Assembly (NCBI GenBank): GCA_021904315.1
Contig: CM038914.1
Location: 3,224,001-3,288,000, forward strand
Source: Sphagnum magellanicum
Taxonomy: Eukaryota; Streptophyta; Sphagnopsida; Sphagnales; Sphagnaceae
Direction of reading: 5' to 3'
Length of the DNA stretch: 64,000 nucleotides
Below are positions 26,692 to 37,215 of the stretch, one piece after another. The translations under genes and the position numbers were made by a program. Every line of letters begins with the position of its first letter. Position 1 is the first letter of the stretch. The notes under the pieces are model-generated. The model searched no databases. It saw only the letters and a program-made list of their open reading frames with translations, and was not told the origin of the DNA.

Positions 26692-29600
26692 CTAATTTGT
26701 GTCCATGCAATTCAAGGAATTCAAGACAGAAAGTTCAGAAGATCCACTGTACTTTAGAAGGGGTGTCTCCAAGGCTCGGAACATCGGTATAGTCGGTCCT
26801 ATTGAGAGAGCTTTTTGCCTCCGCTCCACATTTTGGCCCCATGTTACGAAGAAGAGGCCAGAAAGAATCAAAGTTGTGCCAATCACACTGCCGAACAACC
26901 CCCAACAAAGCATGGTCCATAAAAGAGTGAAACATCAGAGCAAAGAAATTATTGTAGGATCAAAGCTATGTATAAGTCCTCCCTATGCACAATTGTCTAC
27001 CACAAGTAGTATCAAGAGATAAATTATCATATATCAAAGTTGAAGGAATTACCAGCCTAGAAAAAGAGATTCACCAAGAATGAAGGTCCCGAAAATTGAT
27101 GCCAGTATAGGCATCACTGGGGCATATGCTGCCACAAAAATTGGTCCTTGATTATGAATAGACCAGCATTTCAGCACATTGTTCATGCCTGATATTATCA
27201 AGCCCTGCAATTCCCTTCCAGATTTTCAGTTAGGAAAATTCTGCCAAAGTGTGTGTGTGAAAGACAACTCTGTAGTTAAAACATTTCAACCACATACAGT
27301 CTCATATCAGCTTTAGGCCACCCATTTGTTACTGAAGAATTCTATTAGTTTCCATTAACCCAACAATCATTGGAACTATGAAACAAGAAGCAAATTAGCT
27401 GGATCATTCTATCAGCCAAAATGGAAACATGGTAATCAACTCTAGATTTGGGAAACACAAAGTAGCAAACATTGGATAATGGTTTGGAAAGGGAGATACT
27501 CCATAAGCAGCAGCCAGAAACTCTGATACATGATGGAAACCCCATTCTGATTGTTCTTGGACTGTGTAATAACATATAATAACCATCAATAGGAACCCTG
27601 TAAATGTCATCCCTGCTATCACAGTTATTGGTGCTGGAAATCTAGCCATTATTGCACTCTGCCATGATCACAATTTCTCATCAGAGGCAACAATTTTGCC
27701 TGTGTGCATTAGAAGAAAACCAAGGAGGCCACTTACAACTTTCTGTGCATTACTAATACTTTGCTCATGTAATGCTCATTTGGTGTCCAGGCACCCACTC
27801 TTGATGCAAAGATGATATATAGACTCAGAGTTACACTAGTGCAATTTGGCCCTAAGATGTGACTTCCACTTTCATGCTAAAAAAAATTGGGCCATATGAC
27901 TTTATTGTCAGAATTCATGTCCCAACGTCGGACCTAACATGACCACTTTAGTGTGCAGAAAATCACCATATGTCCTCTTGCTCATTTGAATTAAAACCCT
28001 AATTCTGCTGAAAATCATTAAATTTTTTTATTCAAATGCTGTAAAACAGTGGTGTCCTTCCTAATGTAGATAATTCTTCATCTAACAATCACAAAAAACA
28101 TTTACCTTTAAGTTAGTCTCGATGCCAATAGTGAGAGACAGAAGGATGAGACAAAGACCTCCAAGGGTCCATTTATCAATACCCCACCCTTCAAGCCCCA
28201 TCAGGTGGTCTCCCATAAGAAGTTTACTTGGTAACATAGAGTTTGGTGGAGTTGTTTTTGATGCCAAACTTTTAAATATGACAGGTCCCTTGTATACAGA
28301 CATGAGGAGTGCCCCCAACACGCAAAATACTATGCCCAAAATTTTGGCCTGCCCATCCCGCTGCCTATATCTAACCTCCTCTGTCCTGAAAAAGTCCAAT
28401 GATCCTGTAAATCCTATGCATTTTGTGGGTTCTCCTAGTAATTCATTGGGACAGCAAAACTCCATGTCAAATATGAAATCTAACATTTGTAGAAAAAAAC
28501 AATTACACACAACTCTGCACAAGATAATTTAACAAGATCCTGGAACAAGAACAATGCCTAGATTATTGGCTATCTCACAATCCAAAACTTCAAGGAAATT
28601 TATAAGTTCTATTTGTACATGGGAAACTTATGTCTGGAACTTGCAAATAACATAGCTTACAAAGGGAGCTGTTGAAGTTACCTGAATGTGGCAGCGATTA
28701 ATAGCACAGAAACTGGAGAACAGTTTAGCATGGCTGATGCAAAGAAAGTGCTTGTGTTTTCTAGACCAACCAAAAACAACACTTGCTCCAAAAAACCCCT
28801 GACCCCCAAAATTTGTTGCAACAAGATTTACAATCCTCATATTAGGGTGTAGCCTGTTTCAAGGACCCAGACTGTCCAGAGGGCAGAATTAGATTCACAT
28901 TCAGAAGAGCAGAAAAATTTGGAGTCTCATATGCTTTGCACCTACCCTAAAACCTGAACTTGAATTTATGCTCAAAATATTTCATGTAGGGTACACAACA
29001 GTGACCCAGAATGATCTAACGCAAAAAAACCATGAATGCTCACAATCTGAGTTTCAGCTGGGCCTTAAAGATACACAACCCCAACTTTACTAGCTCCTTA
29101 CAACTCAGAAAATTTAGATGTAACAAAGAACCAGTGTGTGGCAATTTTCACTTGTAATCAGAAACCAAAAACCAGATAATCAGCTACAATGATAACTGTC
29201 CTATTTTCTTTGGTATGATATTATGCAATGAGGCAGATGTTGAGCACTGCATTGCATATGGTGCTTGGAATCTGCAATTCATATTTAACTTAAGACCATG
29301 AAGAAAGAGACACTTGCACAAAATTGGCTGTGCTAGGAAGAAGAATAAATATTGCTCGCAAATAATCCCAATGTGAAAGCACAAGACTTGAGAGGAGGAC
29401 CGGGATTCTAACATGTTGATCACACTTACCCAAAAACTCCTAAGATAAGGATTAAGCCCAGGACAAGGACTGAACATCTGGGCCGCAATTTCCTGCACAC
29501 GTAACCCGCATCAGAAACAAAGATTTCCGAAAGAGCTCAGCATCGCCTACACAAATAAATTAGTTTCCTCCCAGAATTGGGAAGTGGGGAAGTAGGGCTT

Positions 29601-29972
29601 CGTTTCATCGTTGCATTAGACGAGTGATCCGTCAGCTCAGAAGCATGATCTCACACATAGACCTTTTCCCAAGCTGAGAACTGGAATGGTTATTAACAAG
29701 TGCAGCAGGTTTGCAAGAAGCTGAAATTGCGTGCTCCTCGGGGCGTCAAGTCTTGCTTACATCTCAGCGAAGAACGCCAAGGGCGCGAGAATGCAAAAAG
29801 CAATTCCGTCCCTGTAGGCGCAGAAAACGAGGACGTTGACGCCTGCATTGAGTGCGGCCTTGGAGAGCACGAGATAACCGACGGCACTGAACGACACTGC
29901 CAACATAACAGCGTGTGCCTTGGGTGCGGGAACCCGCTGCTGCTGCGGCTGCTGCTCTTCTCGAATTGCCAT
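26692..29972 (-). CDS. WAT1-related EamA transporter, copy A
   Basis: Seven exons on the minus strand: 29972-29761, 29492-29430, 28798-28682, 28385-28106, 27658-27500, 27204-27053, 26887-26692. All introns are GT-AG and the frame closes exactly (1179 nt, 392 residues), usual for plant WAT1-related (UMAMIT/nodulin-21) proteins. Exon 1 gives SKAALNAGVNVLVFCAYRDG and FFAEM, exon 2 a hydrophobic helix, exon 3 LVGLENTSTFFASAM, exon 4 RQRDGQAKILG and MSVYKGP, exon 5 ARFPAPITVIAG, exon 6 NQGPIFVAAYAPV and FILGESLFLG, exon 7 VIGTTLILSGLFFVTWG. These are the landmarks of the two EamA repeats of a ten-helix membrane protein. Family members export amino acids or auxin from cells or vacuoles; the substrate here is unknown. 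The start is the first Met of exon 1, matching the paralogue. No broken site was found. Confidence 0.93.
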
Positions 29973-30011
29973 CTCGACTCTCTACACAAAGAGAGCACTA
30001 CCGGTGTGTTA

Positions 30012-30084
30012 AAAACTGGGAATTATGAATGAAGTGCAAGTGCTAAAACAAATGCAAAAGCTCTTGCACTTCATTCCCAGTTTT
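30012..30084. promoter_or_regulatory. Palindrome 40 bp upstream of WAT1 copy A start
   Basis: AAAACTGGGAAT plus GAAGTGCAAG (30012-30023 and 30031-30040, separated by 7 unpaired bases) is matched by the exact reverse complement at 30063-30084. That gives a 22-bp bulged stem with a 22-nt loop. It lies 40-112 bp before the ATG, so it is probably in the 5' leader or core promoter. The inner GAAGTGCAAG/CTTGCACTTC part is kept upstream of copy B. A regulatory role is inference. Confidence 0.55.
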
Positions 30085-30091
30085 AAACACA

Positions 30092-30740
30092 AATTTGCCA
30101 ATCCCTTTCTCAAGACGACTACTACTTACTATGGATCCATGATGATGGAGAGTAGAGAGAGAAGACTAGTGGGTGGTATGTACCTTCCAAACATGAGTAT
30201 GGGGTCTCCTTCCTACCCAGAGAAGAAGACTAGTACCATAGTACCTAGGCTGGGTCTACAGCAAATTGCCTAACATATAACTTAGTACCTTTTCAGGTTT
30301 GGCAAAAAATATATATATATTTTAAAATGTCGAAATGTTAGAAAATTAAGGTCTTTTCCTGCTGAAATTTTTTAAAATTATTGTTCACTAAAGCCAAATT
30401 TTCATAGCATTTTTGAGTTTTTTTTAAAAATTTAAAAATTGTCTTTAAACACCCTCTAACAAGCTCTGTTTGACATCTTTTATGGGCTGATAATGCAGCC
30501 CTCCAAAGAACTGTGCTTGTTTTGTCACAGGATTTTTTATTTTTATTTTTTTACTTTGTGTATCCAATAAATGTAAAAAATAAACCCAGTTTTTCAATGC
30601 CTGATGTATGCTAGTGATTAGTGCCATATTTCTTGCAAGGGAAGATTTGGAATTAAAACCTGTGTTGCAAAGCACAACATTTGTGCAAAACATTTGATGA
30701 TGAATAACATGCAAATGTAAATGAGGTTTTGTTGAAAAAT
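30092..30740. other. Spacer between WAT1 copy A and the inverted repeat
   Basis: No supported gene. The 82- and 89-codon frames here are random in character. Holds a short TA run near 30311. Confidence 0.45.
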
Positions 30741-30985
30741 TATATTCTGATTATGCCATCATCCAAGGGCCTTATGGTACTCATATTCTGATTATGCCGT
30801 CATCCAAGGGCGTTATGGTACTCATATTCGGATTATGCTGTCATCCAAGGGCCTTATGGTACTCATATTTGGATTATGCCGTCATCCAAGGGCCTTATGG
30901 TACTCATATTCCGATTATGCTGTCATCCAAGGGCCTTATGGTAACTCATATTTGGATTATGCCGTCATCCAAGGGCCTTACCGAG
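30741..30985. repeat. 41-bp tandem repeat, 6 copies
   Basis: Six successive units of about 41 bp, each with ATTATGC, GTCATCCAAGGG and TTATGGTAC, differing at one to three positions. About three inverted copies occur at 32212-32337. The array forms the outer end of the left arm of the large inverted repeat. Confidence 0.9.
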
Positions 30986-32337
30986 TGTAAAGCACTGCTA
31001 GAAATGCAAAAGAGCAGAGACAAGAAGAAGAAGAAGTTACCTTACGTTTTGTACGGACAAACTATTTTTTGAAACATAAGTTTCCTCCTTCAAAACGGAA
31101 GTTGCCTCCTGTGAACTCCAATGTATGTGATGTTTTTAAGGTAGGTATCCTCCAATTACACTAAGAAATTTCTAACCATGCTTTATGCCATGTGCTGGGG
31201 ACTCTGTAGGCTCCTTGCCTTAGGTTTTTGTCCATTATTATGAAGCCTCTTGTCTTCTTGTTTCCGTGGAATAACAAGAGCTGGGTAAGTTGGCATCATT
31301 TTAAGTGGAACCAAATGAAGAACCTTGCAACATAATTCTTCCCAGTTCCAATAATACCTAGGCTCATTAGGAGGAAATTTTTATTTTTATTTTTTTGAAA
31401 TTGTTAAAAACCCTGAAAACAAAATGCATCCATGCCATGCCAAAGATCTCAATCAAACTCTCAATCACAATAACTAGCTTGATCATTTAGTAAGATATCG
31501 AATTGCAAATTGTCATTAGTTTTAGTGCTGAACAGAATTGAACTAAAAAAAAAGTGTGTCGTATAAATCGTAGGACCTTTTTAGGTTCAGCATCTCGCTA
31601 TTGAATAATTATTTTATTTTTAAAAATTGTTTTCAATGTAGAAAAAAAATAAAAATAAATATATATATATATATATATAATAACAATTTGCAATTCGATA
31701 TCTTACTAAATGATCAAGCTAGTTATTGTGATTGAGAGTTTGATTGCGATCTTTAGTATGGCATGGATGCATTTTGTTTTCAGAGTTTTTAACAATTTCA
31801 AAAAAAAAATTAAAATTGCCTCCTAATGAGCCTAGGTATTATTGGAACTGGGAAGAATTATGTTGCAAGGTTCTTCATTTGGTTCCACTTAAAATGATGC
31901 CAACTTACCCAGCTCTTGTTATTCCACGGAAACAAGAAGACAAGAGGCTTCATAATAATGGACAAAAACCTAAGGCAAGGAGCCTACAGAGTCCCCAGCA
32001 CATGGCATAAAGCATGGTTAGAAATTTCTTAGTGTAATTGGAGGATACCTACCTTAAAAACATCACATATATTGGAGTCCACAGGAAGCAACTTCCGTTT
32101 TGAAGGAGGAAACTTATGTTCCAAAAAATAGTTTGTCCGTACAAAACGTAAGGTAACCTTCTTCTTCTTTCTGCCCTTTTGCATTTCTAGCAGTGCTTTA
32201 CACTCGGTAAGGCCCTTGGATGATGGCATAATCAGAATATGAGTACCATAAGGCCCTTGAATGACAGCATAATCCGAATATGAGTACCATAAGGCCCTTG
32301 GATGATGGCATAATCAGAATATGAGTACCATAAGGCC
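30741..32337. mobile_element. 1.6-kb long inverted repeat (foldback-like)
   Basis: The left arm (30741 to about 31517) and right arm (about 31677-32337) are reverse complements around a ~160-bp AT-rich loop that contains a TA microsatellite (31659-31679). I compared about 200 bp of the arms (31181-31380 against the complement around 31800-32020) and saw no difference; the outer part shows a few substitutions, and the terminal tandem arrays differ in copy number (6 versus about 3). There is no transposase. Termini with tandem repeats and near-identical arms resemble foldback elements, or a recent inverted duplication. The right arm has an 88-codon open frame (31744-32010) without a recognised domain, part of which recurs upstream of WAT1 copy B. 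Confidence 0.85.
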
Positions 32338-34220
32338 ATCCCTTAGGCACAAGGGTGCACCTCAAAGCATGGAAGGGCCAAGAGGGCTACCCTTCCCTTA
32401 CCCAAAGCACTGGCTTTCTTTTCTTTAAAAGTCTGTCAGATGTCTCCCGCTCCCCCCCACCCTGTAATCATCAAGAAGAGCAGTTAGCCAAATTTGGCTA
32501 CAGGTCAGAGAGGAAAGTAAAAAAAATACAAATCCTATTGTGTTTTTGTGGCGTGCTGGAGTCTTTTTGGTCTAAATTTGGCGATTTCACAAAATTTTCA
32601 TACAAATTGGGTCATTTTCTCCCAAAAGAATCCTTTGAAGATGTCATGATGGATTTTTTTTTTATCATGAAAAAATGATTGTGACAATCGTGTTCACAAA
32701 GTGTAGGGTAAAGCCTAAGGCCATGGGCTTTACCAAAATTGTGGCCTTTGTGTGGTGGTGCTTCCAAGGGCTTTTACCAAGTAAACACCACATTCATACT
32801 TTTTTATTTGAAAAAAAAGGTGACACCTTATGATTTTCCATGGGTATGATGAGAAAAAATGATGCAAGGCATTTCGAAAAATGGAATGTTCACAATTATA
32901 GTTGTTTCATTTTCCAAAATGCCTCATGAGATTTTATACTTGACAATGTGCTCTCAAACTACATTAGAGAAATCCAAGCAAGTCTTTACGGATAAAAAAT
33001 ACTTTGAAATATAAGGAAATGCTAGAAAGAAGTTCAAAAGGATGTGTTACACTATACAAAGTCAAATAAATATTCCAACTTGTAAGAGAGTCCTTGAAAT
33101 AAATATCCTTCTTAACAATGGTTATCAAATAACAAAAGGGAACAAATCTAATCCTTTTAACTTGGCCTTTTTTCAAATTTTGAATTTTGATTTGATTTGA
33201 AAATTTCATTATTGTCTCATATGGAATCGAATTTGCAAACCATCTATGTCATTGGACTCCCGGAGTGAAGCACAATGTTGATTTTGAATTAAAAGTTCTT
33301 GGAGGTTGTTCATAGATGCAAGGTGTGAGCAACAGAGGTACATGTGCGACATGTCTTGATAACCAAGCTCTTGTGTGATATCAACTAGAAGAGGCATTTG
33401 AGATTCATAGATTATACTTTCTTCATGTTCAAACTAGGAGTAGGTGCATGGCTCACAACCCAACTAGTTGTCCTCATGTTTTGCCTATGATCAACAATAT
33501 TTTCCATCGCTCTTCAAATCTAACTAGAGTTCCTTCGTCTATTAGTGATAGACTTTCCTCATTGCATGAGTACACAAAACCAATTGATTCATTGGGCATC
33601 CACATTTTGAGATGTGACTTGGCTATGAATGTATGGAGACACATGATGCAATGAGAGATGTTATTACACCCATTGCTTAAGAAGTTGATTTTCAAATGGA
33701 TGGGAACAACTTCAGATGTTGCGTTCATTTACACAACGATCTTTTCATCAACGAGTGGACATATATCCAAAGATACTAGTTGCACCCTAGTCAAGGTCAT
33801 CATCACAAATCCCGCACATGTTAAGCTTTTACCTTAGACAAATTTGGTATCAAAGTTTGTTGTTTTAGAAATAACCCAAATAAAAGAAATGAACTATAAA
33901 AATCAACACCCAAGGGACCAATTCATGCCTTTAATAATTTTTTGTTCTTGATTGTTTACACAAACAAGTTGATGGTTTTTTTAAAGCTCGTATGAACAAT
34001 ATATTGGGATGAGAGGCCCAAAAGATTCGTCTCTTTTGGCCCTAACAACCTATGATATGAGCTTACAAAATATGTAAGCCACTTCTATCCAAAGTTGAGT
34101 TGTGGTGTTATCACATCTCAACTCCTTCCATTTGTCAAGGAACCCCCACCCAACCTCACATTCAACTTATTTGTAATTAAAGGTTTATGAGTACTTATGT
34201 TCTCAATGAGTGTTGTGGTT
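32338..34220. other. Intergenic, nothing recognised
   Basis: Frames of up to 107 codons exist on both strands but show no motif or homologous neighbour. No repeat of note. Confidence 0.4.
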
Positions 34221-34318
34221 ACTTATGAAAGTCTGCATGATTGATTGCTCTATGCTCTTGAGTTTTGTTACTTATGAAAGTCTGCATGATTGATTGCTCT
34301 ATGCTCTTGAGTTTTGTT
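34221..34318. repeat. 49-bp tandem repeat, 2 copies
   Basis: 34221-34269 and 34270-34318 are identical 49-bp units beginning ACTTATGAAAGTCTGCATGA. Part of the unit recurs in altered form near 34394-34414. Confidence 0.85.
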
Positions 34319-34559
34319 GCATCTAGGCTCGTCCTTACATTCGAGTCGGAAGGTGTACCAGTACTTATGTACTCAATGAGTGTGTGGCTAGTTAGGAAAG
34401 TATGCATGATTGACTTGCAAAGAATTGGCTACTCATTTGTGGGGGAAAAAAGAAGGTGCTCCACTATGGAAGAAGTGGAAATGGAGAAAAAAAGGTTGTA
34501 AGTCCTATTTTAGGAATTTCCATATTACCTCTTGATGGCAATTTAAATTTATGGAATAT

Positions 34560-36010
34560 AAATTGCCAGGATATTTTGCCAAGTTCACTTTATGTTCTTT
34601 TCTGTGTCTACTTTGGCAAATGGCTAAATCTCATTTGCCATTTTGCTATTTGGCTATTTTGCCAAGTTGACTTTACCACTTTGCCAAGTCCAGTTTGTCA
34701 AATCACATTGCCTAGGCCGCATTCCCAATTGGCCATTTCCACATTGCCCAAGTCCATTTCACCCGATGGATTGCCCGAATAAGCTTCAAGCTGCCCACCC
34801 ACTAAAAAATTTCTAGGCTGTCCAATGCCAGAATTTTTTTCCAGAATTTTTTCGGTTGAAACTTCTGCCCTGAAAAATCAGATTGCCTCTTATTTATATT
34901 ATATTTTCCCACAGGCTGCCTAGCCCTCCTCACCACTTTACACTCTCTCTCTCTCTCTCTCTCTTGACTTGATGATTGTGTGGACCTTGAGAGGAGCCCT
35001 TTCAAAACTCAAATTAGGCCCTTGAAACTTTCTGAACTTGATTTGCATGTGCTAAGCCTCCCTAGCACAACCCTTTCTTCTTTTTGTTCAAAGAGTATGT
35101 AAAGGAATGTTGGGCTCATTATTGAAGATCATGATGCCCATGGATGTCCCTTCTAGCAACCATGACCTTTTGAATGAAGTTTATTCCATGAAAGTTCAGC
35201 TTTTTCATTCATGAACCTTTTTGTCCATAAATTTCATCATTAGAACTTCATCCACTGAAAATTCACAAATGATATTTTGTGGATGTTCATCCATTGAATT
35301 TGAACTTTGAATGCAAAAAAGAAAATTGTGAATGAACAATAACATGGGTGAAATAAATCATAAATCATATTTCTTTGTTGAACTTGATTTCTTCCTTAAG
35401 AGTTTCTAAATTTTCTTGGCGAGATATCCATTCCAAGAGGCTAGCTTCAATTGCACATCATTGCCAAAATTGATACAAAGACAACATGAAATTTGAACTT
35501 GAAACCTTTCAATTTGCTCCCAATATGCTCAAAAAATAATTAAGAAGGTAGTTTGAATTTTTTAAAGGGCTTCGTGCAAGCTTCAAAGAGCTGTCAAATA
35601 ATAAATAAATAAAAAGAGAGAGAGGAGAAAGGTAAAGAGGGCAGAGCCCTAGGAGGCAGCCTATTGGGGGGCAAAAAATCATGGGCAGTCTGAGTTTTGG
35701 GGGCAGATTTTTTAGCAGACAAAAAAATATTCAGGCCTTTGGCAGCCCAGAAATTTAAAAAAATGTGCGGGCAGTTTGAAGCTCATTGGGGCAGTCCACA
35801 AGGTGAAGTGGACTTGCCAACTTGGAGTTGGTGCACCCACTTGGCAGTGTGGACTTGACAATTGGCCAATGTGGACTTGATGATTTGGCAAAAGTGCACC
35901 TAGGAAACACATAAAGTGAACTAGGCAATGTGGACTTGACAATTGGCCAACGTGGACTTGATGATTTGGCAAAAATGGACCTAGGAAACACACAAAGTGA
36001 ACTTGGCAAA
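34560..36010. repeat. Degenerate long inverted repeat
   Basis: About 34560-34965 and the reverse complement of about 35600-36010 share ordered blocks: TTTTGCCAAGTTCACTT, GAGCTTCAAACTGCCC-like, AAATTTCTGGGCTG-like, CAGGCTGCCT and a CT-rich tract with CTCTCTCT. They are separated by roughly 635 bp of unrelated DNA. Divergence is much greater than in the 30.7-kb inverted repeat. The arms are two opposite copies of one repeat family or an old foldback element; no coding content. Confidence 0.65.
35847..36008. repeat. 81-bp tandem repeat, 2 copies
   Basis: Units 35847-35927 and 35928-36008 each carry TGTGGACTTGACAATTGGCC, GGACTTGATGATTTGGCAAA and CTAGGAAACACA, with a few substitutions. They lie within the right arm of the degenerate inverted repeat. 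Confidence 0.85.
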
Positions 36011-36149
36011 ATACCCAACCAAATAATTTTCCATAACCCATCATCACTAAATAACCATGAGATCTCATAGCAAACTTCCCCAAATTTGGGTACGCATTTT
36101 GGAATTCATAATGGGGCAAGCACCATTTAATTTTCTTTTCTAGAGTTCC

Positions 36150-36520
36150 AGGAGATGGGTCGGGCATTTGACATTTTAAAGAACCACCGGTTCTGGGTAT
36201 TTGATAAAAAAATCGGAATAAAAAAACCATCATGTTCCAGATATTTGAAAAACAAAAAATCAAAAATCAAAGAACTGCCAGCTCCAGGTAATTGAAAAAT
36301 CAGAATAAAAAAAAACCAACCATTTCGTTCCAATTATTTTCCAAAACCGCAAAGAACCACCAGGTTTCATGAAATAACCAATGGGTTTTGAGACGGTTAT
36401 TTGATTTTCTCAAAATTTGAAAACCTCGGTTATATATCGGAACAGGGTATTTGATTTTTTGATAACTGTGATTACACATCTGAACCGGGTATTTGAATTT
36501 TTTAATCTTGATTATCAACC
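36150..36520. repeat. Imperfect short-period repeats
   Basis: Variants of a GAACC..GGTATTTGA.TTTTT phrase recur at irregular spacing of about 60-90 bp. The copies are poorly conserved and boundaries cannot be set. Confidence 0.4.
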
Positions 36521-36838
36521 CTAAGAACCACCTCGATATTCAGTGACGGTCTGGTGCAGTGTTTAGTAACCGCCCCACACTGAATTATACCCTCAATTTG
36601 TCAAGGAAAGAGGGATGATTTGCTAGGATAGTCACCACCCATAATATTTGCCTGGATAGGTCACCCAAATGTTTTCCACTTGCATATGGAAAGTGGGTCC
36701 ACTAAGCCCACTTTTCAAGTGTGCTTGCCCAATATTGTGGTGGGTTCACTTGCATCCACCCACTACAGAACAGAATAGTGGAGTGGTTGACTCACCAAAC
36801 TGGTATAATTCTAGACTTGTAGAACATAATGTAGTTCA

Positions 36839-36861
36839 ATAATAATAATAATAATAATAAT
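36839..36861. repeat. AAT microsatellite
   Basis: About seven to eight AAT units. A shorter ATT run lies at 37199-37215 beside the second copy of the neighbouring direct repeat. Confidence 0.9.
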
Positions 36862-36898
36862 AGTAACATCTAACTCTTTACAAGCACGATTCCAAGTC

Positions 36899-37162
36899 CC
36901 ACCATCCCATATGAAAAATTTACAAATCCATTTATATCTAAACTCTATCTCACCATTATTCGCTATCATACTCAATTCATGTGCAAACTTGAATCTCGAA
37001 AACCTCTTAACATTAACTCACATGAAGCCCACCCTTTCCTAGGGGCAATAGCCTTTTGATGAAAGTACCACCATCCCATGTCAAAAATTTACAAATCCAA
37101 CTATATCTAAACTTGATCTTAGCCATTATTTGTTTTTCATATTCAATACATGTGCAAAACTT
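36899..37162. repeat. ~93-bp direct repeat pair, 169 bp apart
   Basis: 36899-36990 and 37068-37162 both start CCACCATCCCAT, contain AAAATTTACAAATCCA and TATATCTAAACT, and end CATGTGCAAA. They differ at a modest number of positions. Non-coding. Confidence 0.75.
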
Positions 37163-37215
37163 ATGTAGCTTGTAACATTAATCCAATACCATCTATATTA
37201 TTATTATTATTATTC

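Larger units (their letters stand above)
25535..30091 (-). repeat. Segmental duplication, block A (WAT1 copy A)
   Basis: This block aligns in the same orientation with 57826-62400, including all exons, all introns, about 1.15 kb of 3' flank and about 120 bp of 5' flank. The 3' flank match starts near GCAATAATGGGATTGCT in both. Small insertions and deletions occur in introns 4 and 6. The units are 32 kb apart, so this is a tandem or proximal duplication later separated by insertions or rearrangement. Confidence 0.9.

Noticed and set aside
28122-28532. 136-codon plus-strand open frame
   Set aside because: It is antisense to exon 4 of WAT1 copy A, which has clear EamA motifs and fitting splice sites on the minus strand.
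30741-30985. Possible CRISPR-like array of repeats
   Set aside because: The 41-bp units are contiguous with no unique spacers, in a eukaryotic genome, and belong to an inverted-repeat element.
35712-36263. 183-codon minus-strand open frame
   Set aside because: It lies over the 81-bp tandem repeats and the degenerate inverted repeat; the repeated peptides reflect repeat DNA, not a gene.
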